DNA of 64,000 nucleotides, from positions 271,001 through 335,000 of the forward strand of contig JAIWNF010000009.1 of the NCBI GenBank assembly GCA_025093555.1, in the 5' to 3' direction. The position numbers and the translations under genes were made by a program. The stretch is from Circinella umbellata. Lineage: Eukaryota; Mucoromycota; Mucoromycetes; Mucorales; Lichtheimiaceae. The notes under the pieces were generated by a model that searched no databases, had not been told where the DNA came from, and worked only from the letters and a program-made list of their open reading frames with translations. Of this stretch, positions 41,845 through 53,658 are shown piece after piece; positions within the stretch are counted from its first letter, which is position 1; each line of letters begins with the position of its first letter.

Positions 41845-44732
41845 ATGTCGCCTACGTTGACCGATGATTCTTCTGCTCGTACTGATTCCTTAGACGGTTC
41901 CTCTAATAAATTTTGGCGTCGATTATCGGAAGAACAGTTTGAAGATTCGTCATTAGAACCTGAGGGTAAATGTTTATATATGTAATTTAAGGGACCTGAT
42001 ATATACTCCTGAAAATAGAAAAAAATTATACATGTTTAGAATTCATTCATTTATTAATTTCTTATAACTATAAAAAAAGATGTTTTCTTCATCGATGATG
42101 ATAATTATCCTTCCGGTGCGGATAATGATGATGATGATGAAGAAAGCAATAACCTTTGGTTAGGTCAACAAAATCAAGCGACAAGTACAACACAAAAAAG
42201 ACGTCAAACTAAAATGCTTCTTGTGGTACTCATTGAGTCATTTTGCAGTGTATACGGTGAAAGACCCGAAGCCAATCATAAGATTTTTTTTCTCATCTGT
42301 CAAACGTTGCGTTCGCTTGGTTTGATTGACTCAGAATTTGTTGACGAAATGTCAAATGTCCGATCTACATATCAAAGTGCTTTTCAACGGTTATTCTATA
42401 CAGCTGTTCAAACTGTTCGTAATCGAGAGCTTTTTCAACGACATCAACGAATGATTATGCAAACGCCATGGGATGACACCAATGGTGGCCATGATGATGA
42501 CTCCTTTGACGACTACAAATATGACGATGACGACGACGACGATGATGATGACGATTTCATGCAACCACCTTCCATTTCCGAAACGACCGCTTTATCCTCC
42601 GAACAATTATTATTCAACTTGTCAGTACAAAATTCACGTTATCGCAACGATTTTGTTGAAATCAATTTGCTCGGAAAAGGTGGATTCGCCAGTGTCTGGC
42701 GGGCACGTAATAAATTAGATGGCATTGATTACGCAGTCAAGAAAATTCGCTTAGGAAACACCTTGGATACTGGACGTCACGCGCCTTATGAAAAGATCTT
42801 TCGAGAAATTAAACATTTAGCTCGATTGGAGCATAAAAACGTGGTTCGTTATTATTCGTCATGGCTTGAGTTGGCTGCTGAAGACAATATGCAAGAAGTA
42901 GACGAAGATGAAGATTATGCTGAAGATTATGAAGAAGAAGAAGAAGAAGAAAAAGAAGATAGTGTATTCAATGGTCATGATCCAATGTTTGATGATCACG
43001 AATTCAGTATAAATTTTGATGAGTCCTCGTTGGACAAACGTAACAACGACACCATTTACGAAGAATCTCGCGCTCAAATTCGATTTGCTGAAAATAGTGA
43101 TGTCACTGATAGTGCTACTGGCAGTAATACATTATGCAAGCCAAAGAGTAATAATTCTCGAGTATCGAAAACATCGACAAATCATTCTGGTTTTGATGGC
43201 GAATGGGTCTTATATATTCAAATGCAACTATGTCCAGGTACGAGAATCAGAACCTTTTACTTTGCAAAAGCTAGAACTTTTCTGATCACTGGATTGTAAC
43301 TTATTTACTTTTAATTAATTATAGCAACCCTGCATGATTATATTAAGTTCCGTAATCAACATGGTGAAGTAGATTCTCATCGTAATATCGAAATTTTCAC
43401 CCAAATTTTGGAAGGTGCTGCTTATATTCATTCACTTGGTGTCATTCATCGCGACTTGAAACCTACTAATATTTTTTTGAGCATGCCACCCTCCATGATT
43501 GATTATCCTCATCGCAAGCACAGTCAAACGTCACTAAAGTCGCGTAGTCGTGCCAATAGCTTGGCAAGTTTGTCATCAAGCTCTCCTAGTCACTATGATG
43601 GTGGCAATAGTGGAAGTGGATGTTCAAATCATGACCATACTTTTTCATTTGACTCTGTATTAACACCCCATGGCTTACGTACATGTATGTGGGATGAACC
43701 ATGGATGCCCAAAATTGGTGACTTTGGTTTGGCTGCCGCAATGGAAGATTCGGTTAATGATGATAGTACTACAATTATATCGCCTACAAACATGTTGCCC
43801 TCTTCTCCAACCATTGTCGGTAGTCCAAAAAGTCAATCTAGCAATAATAGCAATAGCAATAATCAGGAGCAAAGCAATTCACAACCATCGTCATCATCGT
43901 TTCCATCGAAACAACGACCATCTATTCAACGAAAGCATACTGTTGGTGTCGGTACCCGCACTGTAAGTTTTATTTTGATATAGCATTATAATAATATCTT
44001 TTGCTTTTTTACTAACAGAAAAAACAACAACGGTATATTAGTATGCATCCCCCGAACAATTGGCTCATACACCGAATGCATATGATGAAAAGGTCGATAT
44101 ATATTCCTTGGGAATTATTTTCTTTGAATTATACAAACCATTTTCAACAGCAATGGAACGTGCTTCGGAAATCGAACATTTAAAGAATGGTGTATTCCCT
44201 GATGGTTTTGTTGAAAAGTTTCCAAAAGAGGTAAAGCATATGAACGGAGTGCACTTTCTTTCTTTTTGCTCACTGTTATATATCTTTTACAAAATACATT
44301 ATTGACATTGAAATTTACTCTAAATGATAGTCTGCTCTTATTTTATGGATGATGGATGTTAATCCTGACTGTCGACCCACAGCTGCGCAATTACTCGATT
44401 TTGAACTATTTAACACGGCAGAATCGGCAAAAAATGATAGTAATTTTGCATCATTACAATCCGAATTACAGGAAAAATCGCTTGCTTTAGATAAGAAAAC
44501 ACAAGAAATGGCTGCTCTTTGCGTCAAAATGGAACGTCTCGAAATGGAAAAGCAAAGAGAAATGTCTCTTATGCAACAAGAGAAGACAGCAATGCAACAA
44601 CGATTGCTTGAATTGGAACAAAAACTGAAAGAGAAAACCACCAGTTATAATGATGATGATGCAACAGCACTATCATCTCCATTATTAACACCAACGTCAA
44701 CGTCAAAAGTTATAACCACTGCGTTTCAATAA
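41845..44732 (+). CDS. eIF2alpha kinase, HRI-like
   Basis: Five exons (41845-41965, 42080-43237, 43325-43962, 44042-44230, 44331-44732) give 835 residues. The N-terminal region has the HRI-type helical segment (LIESFCSVYGERPEANHKIF, then QSAFQRLFYTAV). The kinase starts near 231 (LLGKGGFASVWRARN, YAVKKIRL). A long acidic insert splits the N-lobe, as expected for eIF2alpha kinases. HRDLKPTNIF lies near 469, GDFGLAA near 559, and TRTYASPEQLAH after the fourth exon join. A coiled coil (about 710-790) and an S/T tail close it. HRI-type kinases phosphorylate eIF2alpha Ser51 under stress, lowering translation. There are no RWD or HisRS domains, so it is not Gcn2. The D run at 42526-42553 is a coding microsatellite. 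A second intracatalytic insert follows the HRD loop. Confidence 0.9.
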
Positions 44733-45344
44733 TAATCCATCAAATGTAAATAGTTATTATTATTTAGAAATTTATACATATTTTTTTGTCATTCAAACCC
44801 ATCTAAGCTACACTTTTTCTCTGTGATTTCTTTTTTATTCTTAAATAACAACAAAAAAGTATTGTAAATACCATTGTAATTACCACCCCTCTTCTCAACT
44901 ACAATAAATATATCTATCTTCTGCTATATACCGCAAAAGGTTTGAAATACCTGACACAGTATATCGTGTAACTGAGCTATAAAATGCAATGAAGTAAGCT
45001 GTTTGAAAAAATGACACGGGATCCCACTAAAAATCGTGTAGTCTCCCCATCGTGTAATTTGTAATATCCGACGAATAAGAATCCACCATTATTATATAAT
45101 GCCATGTTATAAGAGGTTTTTGTATAAAGCAAAATGACAAAACATTCTTACAATATGCCAAGCTATCATATGAATTATCAAGAAATATAATTATTAGAAA
45201 TATAAATAAATATCATCGGTTTTTATACTAAATAGAGAATCATCAAGCTATTATTACGTATTATATCTTATTTCTATATTATTATCCATTCCTATATCCT
45301 AACTCACATCTTATATTTGGTGGAGAAGCTAAAAACAATCAATC
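44733..45344. other. Intergenic spacer before the transposon-rich zone
   Basis: 612 bp, AT-rich, between the eIF2alpha kinase stop and the gag-like relic. ATCGTGTAA recurs near 44964 and 45051, with a looser ATCGTGTAG near 45034. No gene was found. Confidence 0.35.
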
Positions 45345-46753
45345 ATGTCTTCTGAACAAACTCCGGCTTCCATTCCTGATACTACCTCTGTTCCAACTAC
45401 ATCCGATATTGTATCTGATATTGCTACAACTACTCATACCGCACCTGCTTTTGTCCACCCGTCTACTCACACCGTTCAAGTAAGACCTTATTCTGTTGCG
45501 TCAGTGTCGATCACAACCCAGGCTACTGCATTTCAACAACCAGCCCCACGTACTCCACGTGATCCTGACACTGTTGCTGCTGCCACTGCTACTCCTCGCC
45601 CTAAGGTTGCACCTATGTCAATTGAGTCTGATATTTCCTTGATGAGGATCAACTTCGCCATTGTTATCAATGATTGAAAACCAACTATCAAGATCTTATT
45701 TAATATGTACATCACGGTAGAAATGATCATCACGATCAGTTATTAACTGGGATTCGCACAATAACCGACACATTGCCTTTTATCCCTTCCATATAATACG
45801 CTCAACTTGAACCTGTCATATTCAGTCAACAACAAGAAGTACTAACTGTCGATCAGCATATTGCAGCATTGATCGCCAATTACAAATCGACAAACAAGCA
45901 ATGGCATACGAATTCAATACCGCATATAACCAACATCCAGAACATTTCTGTAGCCTACTTGCTGACACTGAATGGCCCACTCCTGAAGTCTGCCAAGATT
46001 TACAATTAGACCTTGCCTTGGTTACATTTGTACCAAATGCCCTATCCCTTACTACAAATAATATCAACGAAAAAACAAATCAACAAATTCAAGAAATGCG
46101 TCAACATATTGTTGAACCCGGGGCTTCTATTGTACACACCCATCAACAAACTTCACACCGCACTACCACAGCACCAGCAAAAATTGAAGAAAGCTAAAGA
46201 ATTAATAATACTCCACGGTCCATGCTTATCACCTACTATATATGAACGTCGACATCGCACAAAAGATCGCAAATTTATTAATGGTGACCTAAGCATTGGT
46301 TAGCTTTGGTTGAAGAGATACATTCATATTTGTGAATATTTTCAATTTTCGCCAGATGATCAACTCGCAGAACTCAATGTTGCACTAGAAGGACCAGCAA
46401 TTCAATGGTTTTCCACCTTATGACCAGACCAACAAAATAATTTTGACCAGTTCAAATCTATTTTTCTCATGCATTTTGGTGGTGGTACACAACCATCAAT
46501 AAACGCTTTGGCTGACCTCAAGAAGTTAAGACAAAACACAACACCTATGAGCAAGTTTGCGTCTGAAATTACAGAATTGATTATCCCTGCTGAAATCTAC
46601 AGTGACTCACTCCAACTAGATCTATTTTGCGATCGTGTCCATCCAAAACTCCAAGAAGCCATATATATGAGAGGCGCTACAACATTACAAGAAGCTATCG
46701 AAATATGTAACAGAGTGGAATACAACTTATCACGTGCAGGATTGAAACTTTAA
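45345..46753 (+). pseudogene. Degraded retrotransposon gag-like gene
   Basis: An opening T/P/A-rich segment (45345-45677) reads as a gag N-terminus. After a stop, coding character resumes in other frames: 45901-46197, then about 46300-46753. The last part holds the capsid-like core typical of Ty3/gypsy-type Retrotrans_gag domains: KRYIHICEYFQFSPDDQLAE, ALEGPAIQWF, a stop, then FDQFKSIFLMHFGG and FASEITELI. At least two in-frame stops (one at 46422-46424) and two frame changes interrupt it. No zinc knuckle, protease, reverse transcriptase or integrase follows, and I found no LTRs. It is a dead fragment of an LTR element, or less likely an old domesticated gag that later decayed. Confidence 0.65.
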
Positions 46754-46795
46754 CCATATCCAGGAATTTTCCATAGAACAATACACGTCAATAAA

Positions 46796-47190
46796 ATTGA
46801 ACTGTAAATCTCTGTGCTTTTTTGGTGAACTTCTGTTCCGAACAGAGATTCACAGATAAGAACAGCTGAGAACAGATCGAACTATGTGAATCCCTGTGCT
46901 TTTTTGGTGAACTTCTGTTCCGAACAGAGATTCACAGATGAAAACAGCTGAGAACAGATTGAACTATGTGAATCCCTGTGCTTTTTTGGTGAACTTCTGT
47001 TCCGAACAGAGATTCACAGATGAAAACAGCTGAGAACAGATTGAACTCTGTGAATCCCTGTGCTTTTTTGGTGAACTTCTGTTCCGAACAGAGACTCACA
47101 GATGAGAACAGTTGAGAACAGATCGAACTCTGTGAATCCCTGTGCATATTAGTTATGTCTGTTTTCCGTGAACATCTGTTACGCTTGATC
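46796..47190. repeat. 82-bp tandem repeat array with nested inverted repeats
   Basis: The phrase CTGTGCTTTTTTGGTGAAC starts at 46812, 46894, 46976 and 47058, and CTGTGC again at 47140, so the period is exactly 82 bp each time. There are four nearly identical units plus diverged ends. Every unit holds TCTGTTC-C-GAACAGA, a perfect 7-bp inverted repeat around one base (46914-46928 in unit 2). Outer arms TGTGAATC / GATTCACA flank it. 82 is not a multiple of 3, so the array is not coding even though a minus-strand frame runs through it. It sits between two dead transposon genes. Origin is unknown: perhaps a minisatellite grown from a transposon terminal region. Confidence 0.9.
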
Positions 47191-47315
47191 TTCATCAATA
47201 ATACCATACACCAATGATCACACACAGTTACAGACTGGTAACTAAAGGAATGAATTGGTTTATCCAGACTAATTGCATTTCATAAAAAAATGATGTATAA
47301 TTCCACTATATTTAT

Positions 47316-48602
47316 TTATAATCTTTTTATTTTTCCTAAAACAATCGGCTTCTTCATCATATCCTTATACACATAATAAAGTAATTTTTCTTTTGCTGAC
47401 GTCAAAACTCCAACTATACAAACAATTTCTGAAGCGTCACAAACATATAAGCGATCCACTGAACCGTGCCCCATCTTGCCACAAGGGTATCCATATTTTG
47501 TCAGTCGGGTTCTTTGACTAAGATTCATGAAACATAACAACCTTGTCTCAGCTATATAGTTTGATAATGTTTGTTATTAATAAAAATAAAATAAAAAAAA
47601 GGACAAGTAAAAAGTATTTTGTTACTACTATTTACTTACACATGTATTGATGGCTAAAGAAAAGAATTGCTTCGCCAAAGAAAGTTTTCATCTCACTGCT
47701 ATCCTCACTACCTATACCTCGATATGCACTCTTGTTGGTAAATTGAGCTTCAAAAGCGTCCCATTTTTATCAGAATTAAGTGGAAGTTTACAGTCGTATG
47801 TTGTTTTTTTCATAAATAAACGCTTTCCAATGGTGATATCCTTATTCAGAGGAGGTAGTGAGTTTGATTTCAATTTCCATACGCGAGCCCAAAAATTGCG
47901 AACGTAACACATTAAGTTATAAGCAACAGAACACATGTCTGTTGATGACTTGGCCAAATGAGGCCCCCACAATTGTTCTGGCTCATTATTTATATCATTA
48001 GAAAAAAAGCATCGTCTCTGATGTTGTGTATATCATTGTTACCATTGTTATCATCAGTTATAAGAATTTCTTGATTGTTTGTTCTGTTTTGAAATCGATT
48101 GGCTGCTACCATTGTTAGTTGATTCCCAGCATTAACACCTGGTGCTTTTGTGGATTTAATTAGCTTGTCAAAGATGCCGACAGCTCGCTCCATACATCTT
48201 GCTTCAAAACCTCTTAATGGTCCATACAAACGAAGGATGTCAGGTACATGGCGAATATAATGAAAGTTAATTGTATAAAGATTATGTGGAAGTTTGTTGA
48301 TCGCAAAACTATGCCAGTGTTTGATTTCTTTGTATATCAGTCAGTATATGTGCTTTTACCATGGTATTAATATTTCCTATTATCTACTACCTACTTTTCG
48401 ATGGATTCGATATCTGCTGTAGTAATGGATCATGGCAATGACAAGAACGCGCTTTCACAAGAGATGCAAGTGCAAATATTGCCTCTTCAGGACAATCAGT
48501 CAATTCAAGCTGCTCAATTATAATAGTAGGAACAACATATACGAGTAAATCAATAAAATCAATAGCTCTAGCATTTTTAGTTGTAGTCAGCACATCTAAT
48601 AA
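47316..48602 (-). pseudogene. Degraded DUF4218/Tnp2-like DNA transposase
   Basis: Read on the minus strand, three consecutive pieces in changing frames resemble the C-terminal half of fungal Tnp2/KDZ-type transposase proteins. The first is ARAIDFIDLLVYVVPTIII with AIFALASLVKA. The second is FAINKLPHNLYTINFHYIRH, VPDILRLYGPLRGFEARCME and GIFDKLIKSTKAPGVNAGN. The third is LWGPHLAKSS, FWARVWKLKS, then GKMGHGSVDRLYVCDASEIV. The LPxxLYTxNFHYIRHxPD...YGPLRGFxxRxME pattern is that of the DUF4218 domain of CACTA-like elements. The frame is lost in a 7-T run (48002-48008), and other stops occur. The N-terminal catalytic half and terminal repeats were not found. It is inactive. Confidence 0.6.
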
Positions 48603-49981
48603 AAATTGATGTGTTAAAGAGTTTAGAGGATAAATACATCTTTATATACTAAGTAATCTATATAGTCTCGCTCCTCTCCATAACTATTCTCATGGGTGCC
48701 ATAAGGGCGTTTAATCGAAAGTAACTTGGTAGCAAAAAATCTAGCTTAGTATTCATCATCTATTTCTTTCCCTTGTTCAGTATGCTTCCTCTTGTATACC
48801 AATATACGAACCGCAGCTAGTCGGCCAATTTCCCCCCAAAAGGAAACGGGCCATTCAGTACTAGATAAATAAACACATGTAAATATAAAGACTAACTGCA
48901 TAATTATAAGCTTTGGTTTACCCATTATAATCTTATAATTCAAGAAGGAGAAGGTAAAATTTTTTGAGATGCACCCAAACTTTGTTAAAACAAAATTATG
49001 TGTCGGATCCGATACATATTCCTTGGACGTGAGATTAATTTTGATGACACTTTATGTATTGCTTGAAATCGTGTAAAGTGTTCGTCTGTTTCATTCTTTA
49101 AATAGGAATTAACACAAAGGATATGTGCAAAAATCCGTCTGGCACCCTATCAATACCATTGTATGTATGTCAAGAATTGTGCTATCTCACAATAGAGTTC
49201 TGTCGTCATCGACATACATTACAGCAGTAATATCATCCTTGAAGTTTTTTTTTAAAAAGAAAAAAACCTCTCCTTGAATTTATGTTACGTGAGTAAAAAA
49301 ATAATCGTATCTCTTATTTGGTTTATCATACTTATTGCGGATTATTACAAAATACAGACTATAGGACTTTAACACATTGCTAACACTGACCGCATATTTT
49401 ATGATTGAAATTTAGTTCGATCGCATATACACTATACAATGTTGATATATACTATTCTTAAGTACACATGTTATATTGAATTTCGACATAAGCTACTTCA
49501 ATTTTCTCATGAATTTCAAATGAATTACCGTATACACATGCACACAATAAGTTTTATCTGAATTAAGTATATCCAAGAAGAGCCTATGATACGTACCCCC
49601 AGAAAAACGCTTCATCATTCATTGTTTTACACATAAAAAAACGTGGATGTAATACAAAAAAAAGTAATATATATGATTACCACAACTGGATACTTTTTTC
49701 TTTGTTCATTGAAGAAATAAAGGTGTATTTATAAGCAACATTGTCTACACAATAAAAACCGTATATCAACCAAAGGATTTTCATCGTTTTAATTGTTTTT
49801 TTTTTCCATTGTCGTATGAATCCTTTCCTTACTTATACAACAGACTATAATATCACGTATCATATAATTAACTCTTTTTTAGATAATTTTATCAACAAGT
49901 AAATTGATTCTTCCATGATATATAAAGACGAAAAAAAAGCTAATATGTTTCTATCTTTGTTAGACAGTAGTTAATTGAAAT
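48603..49981. other. Intergenic region after the transposase relic
   Basis: AT-rich, about 1.4 kb. A minus-strand open frame at 48746-48943 contains a hydrophobic stretch and RLAAVRILVYKRKHTEQGKE; it may be more of the transposon but I cannot assign it. T and A runs occur near 49242-49265 and 49795-49805. Nothing else was identified. Confidence 0.4.
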
Positions 49982-50635
49982 ATGTTCTTTTCTATCATGG
50001 CTTGCAAAATTTTACGTTTCATTTTTGTACTTTTTACCATTTTTCCTTATTACGCCTATCCGTATTGTGTCTACAATCAAATGATAGATGGTACAAAAAT
50101 ATATGTTGAACAGCAATACGGACAAGGTCTGATTGCCTCGAGTGGGTAAGTTATCTTATTTTTTCTACGTGTTACTCTTAATATATGATTTAAAGTACCT
50201 AAACAACATAAAAATTATAATTGCATGTAAATAAATGTTTTATATTATCGTAGTCGTTTTAAACATGAAATAGATCCTAACGGCAAAGAATGCTGTCCTT
50301 ACGACAGTAAGCAATGTAGTAGAAGGTCTGAAAAAGGCCATCCTGTCACCTTTCTAGTAAGTTGAAAATAATTTTGTTCTACATTTACGTAGCTTCCATC
50401 GACATCTACTACTTTTTATGTTTCTTTTATTATAAATTCATCATTTGTGTGTGTGTGTGTTGTTTTTCTGCAATATTTATAGTTATCGTATTCGAAGGAG
50501 GGACAAGTACATGGAGAAGTTCGTGGAATCAAAGGCTTAGCTGGAGGTTATATTATAGCAAGAGGGGCATATGAACATGTTGTATATGAATTTTTCGATG
50601 CTGACGATAATCGTCTGTACGCAGTACGCGGATAA
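49982..50635 (+). CDS. Small secreted cysteine-containing protein
   Basis: Three exons (49982-50145, 50254-50356, 50483-50635) join in phase to 139 residues. Residues 1-27 form a strong signal peptide (RFIFVLFTIFPYYAYP). The mature part has four cysteines (C29, C68, C69, C76), with the motif GKECCPYDSKQCSRR, and a beta-rich end (GYIIARGAYEHVVYEFFDAD). No family is recognised. It stands alone in a gene-poor, transposon-bordered stretch, a common setting for lineage-specific secreted proteins. Clean splice sites and a conserved-looking fold argue it is real. A second in-frame ATG at 49997 could also serve as start. Function unknown; I do not claim an effector role. Confidence 0.7.
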
Positions 50636-51088
50636 AAAATACATGTATAAAGATTATGATAAGAGAAGAATCTTTAGCATAAATTGGAAATTAATCATGG
50701 CAAAACATTAATAAAACGAGGCTGTGTATTTTATCGTTCTATGCTATTTCCCTCCAACACAAGTTCGATATCACATTATAACTCAATTAACATACCCTTT
50801 TACTTCTATATCTCCCCCCCCCATCAAACATGTCTCCAGTTAAATAACACTGTAGAAAAACGCAAACATCAAATAAATAAAAAGGATTAAATAAACAGAT
50901 ATGCAAAGATTTAATAATGAACGTATATAACAAAAATAATTACAGAAATGCTACGAGAATAAAAAGAGATAATATGGAATACATGTTATTTGAGTGATCT
51001 AATCGTATACTTTTTTTTCTTGTTTAAATGAATATTGTTGATGTAGGGACTTTTAAGGATGAGAGAATGATTGTGAATATTTTTTTCT
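50636..51088. other. Convergent spacer
   Basis: 453 bp between the small secreted protein stop and the nucleolin stop, with an 8-C run at 50815-50822. A plus-strand open frame at 50684-50890 has no family support. Confidence 0.35.
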
Positions 51089-52237
51089 TTATGAACGAGA
51101 GTTAAAGCCTCCCTTATTGAAACCACCACGGCCATTGTTGAAACCGCCTCGACCGCCACCACGACCGCCACCACGGCCATTATTGAATCCACCACGACCG
51201 CCACCTCGACCGTTATTGAATCCACCTCGGCCTCCTCGTCCGCCACGACCTCCTCGATTTTCGAATCCACCTCGACCTCCTCGACCACCTCGACCACCTC
51301 TGCTGTGGTTTCTGCTGTTGTCAACTCTGTTAGAACCGCGAGGACCAGCATAGTCCAAACGCAAAGGACGACCATCAATAGATGAGTTACGTAAAGCAGT
51401 AAATGCCTTAATAGCGGATTCCTTATCATCAAATTCAACATAACCACAACCTCGAGACAAATTTTCAGGACCAGGCTTGGTAAGCAAAGTCACCGATTCA
51501 ATTTTACCGTATTGAGAGAACAAATCTTCTAATTGCCCGTCAGTTACATCGAAGTTAAGGTTGGCATAAAACAAAATGTTGCTTTCTTCAGAAACTTCTT
51601 CCTTTCTTTCACGAGGTTCATCATGGTCAACCTTGATATTACGCTCCATAAATTCGGTGGCGTTCAATTTAACAGCGTTATCGTGACCTTCTTTATCTTC
51701 AAAGTCGATAAAACATGTGCCTCTGTTCTTGCCTTCGTTCTTGAACTTGGATAATCGGATGGCTTCAATAGCACCGCACTTTGAGAAATGGTCCTTGATA
51801 TCTTCTTCTGTTGCATCGTAGTTCAATTGACCGACGAAAACAGTATACTTTTTCTTTTGTTGAGAAGCTGTATCATTGTATTGAACCTTCAAAGCTTTTC
51901 TTGGTGGCTTTTGTTCCTCTTCTTCGCTTGAGTCGTCACCTTCGTTGTCAGAATCACTTTCAGCCTTACGCTTCTTGCTGCTAGATTCTTCTTCTTCTTC
52001 TTCTTCTTCAGCGGAAGATTTATCTGAATCGTCTTCATTATCACTGGACTCCATTTCTTCGTCGTTCACTTTTTCTTCCTCTTCCTCTTCTTCGCTAGAG
52101 CTGGAACCTTCACTGCTTGATTCTTCACCACTTGATTCTTCACTACCTGAATCTTCAACTTCTTCTTTTTGAGCTTTTACTTTTTCTTCAATCTTGGCAT
52201 TAGCCTTAGCAGCAGCTTGTTTTTTAGAGATCGCCAT
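51089..52237 (-). CDS. NSR1: Nucleolin (Nsr1/Gar2-like)
   Basis: Intronless frame of 382 residues with the nucleolin layout. Residues 25-110 are an S/E/D-rich acidic region with CK2-type serines and a basic patch KKRK. RRM1 is about 131-205 (YTVFVGQLNYDATEEDI; RNP1 GTCFIDFED). RRM2 is about 222-300 (LFYANLNFDVTDGQLEDLF; RNP1 GCGYVEFDD). A glycine/arginine RGG tail (about 310-382) ends GGFNSRS. It acts in pre-rRNA processing in the nucleolus. The RGG and acidic segments produce long false open frames on the opposite strand. The lack of introns fits a highly expressed gene. Very secure. Confidence 0.96.
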   Translation of the reverse strand: MAISKKQAAAKANAKIEEKVKAQKEEVEDSGSEESSGEESSSEGSSSSEEEEEEEKVNDEEMESSDNEDDSDKSSAEEEEEEEESSSKKRKAESDSDNEGDDSSEEEEQKPPRKALKVQYNDTASQQKKKYTVFVGQLNYDATEEDIKDHFSKCGAIEAIRLSKFKNEGKNRGTCFIDFEDKEGHDNAVKLNATEFMERNIKVDHDEPRERKEEVSEESNILFYANLNFDVTDGQLEDLFSQYGKIESVTLLTKPGPENLSRGCGYVEFDDKESAIKAFTALRNSSIDGRPLRLDYAGPRGSNRVDNSRNHSRGGRGGRGGRGGFENRGGRGGRGGRGGFNNGRGGGRGGFNNGRGGGRGGGRGGFNNGRGGFNKGGFNSRS

Positions 52238-53658
52238 TATTTTAAAGTTGTGTGAAAAGAAAGATTTTTTTTCTTACTGAATTGAAAAAATAAAAATCAG
52301 CTTTATGCACCACCTGGAAACGAACAGTCACTCAATTATTCAGCCGCAGGACAAGATTTATGCGGATATCCAAAAATTAATGCTTTGTACCTTTTCAGAA
52401 AATATCAGGAGTCTTAATTAAAAAGAAGGCTTATATATCGATTTTAATTGGTTATGGATAAAGTATCATTTTACTTCAACATAAGAGAAGTTTATTAAGT
52501 CTAAGCAGAAAATACACTAGGCTAATAAATTTATAAATATTCAATGACATATATCATTCTCTAGACACCTGGATTAATTGATAGCTTAACTATTTAAAGA
52601 TAACGAAACCATAGACGCTATATACCTTCATGCTAAATCATTTTTTTTTATATCTATAACAAATATAAGAAGCGTTAGACGCCTGTAATCTAAGACAAAA
52701 ACCATTATCTAGTCTAATATAGTATACAGCTTGATAAGATGCTATTACAAATGGTTAAACATATAACTTTGCATTTTTATTCATATGTGTTCAGACATGT
52801 CAAGTTATTTGTATTTGTGCCCAACAACGGAACAAGATAACGTTAGATTTCATCATCAAATCTTTTTTCAACAACACATCGACTGCTGGAAGAATATTAT
52901 ATGACGCGATAAAGATAATTGAGCATTTATACTCTTAGAAGGAGCATTAAAGTTTATATGATGATCGTTGTATATATATTTTTTAATAAAGCGAAAAATC
53001 TTCAATGGAAACTTTGTAGGGAAATGTCAATACCGCCTGGCTATTGGTAGCACAATTCATACTGTAATTAACGTACAGAACTAACTAGGTATTAAATTGC
53101 TTTTGAGTTGTGTGGAAAACATTGAATTTTATCTTGCAGCAGCGACATAGAAACTTTTGTAAACCCACCCCCTTTTCACAAGCTTTATAAATAAAACAAC
53201 CAGAGATTTTTTGTTTTCAAAATGAAATAATTTTTTTTATAAAACATTACGTATGAGCATTTCTCTTATTTATTTATAGCATTTTTTAAATATATAACAT
53301 AATGTATTTTCTTTAGTTCAGCATCTCTTAAAAATAATTTATTACAAAAGGAAATATAAATATTGTTATTTAACGTTTTTTTTGCTTTACGTATGTATGA
53401 ATGTAAAAGACTAAAAATGATCTGTGCTTGTGGGTATTTTTTAAAAGGTATAGACATATCGAATTATTGTTTCAGGTGGTTAATATTGTCGATAATAAAA
53501 TGTTAAAATATAAACGGATTCTATTTGTTATTCAATTTTTGAGAAAGAATACCAATATACATAAAGAAAATAAGAATAGAATACTAGAGTGGTGATTGCT
53601 TGATAAATTAGAAACTTTCTTCTCTTTTCTTAAAGTTATTTCTCTATGAACTATCAGC

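Noticed and set aside
42859..43077. Hydrophobic minus-strand frame in the eIF2alpha kinase gene
   Set aside because: Shadow of the GAA-rich acidic insert, which reads as poly-F on the other strand.
46932..47225. 97-codon minus-strand open frame through the tandem array
   Set aside because: It is made of the 82-bp repeat read in drifting frames. The period is not a multiple of three, so no conserved protein repeat results.
51117..51353. Proline-rich plus-strand frame opposite nucleolin
   Set aside because: It is the antisense shadow of the RGG tail; nucleolin on the minus strand explains the sequence fully.
50986..51447. 153-codon minus-strand frame overlapping nucleolin
   Set aside because: Alternative frame of the GC-biased RGG repeat region, with V/E/A low complexity.
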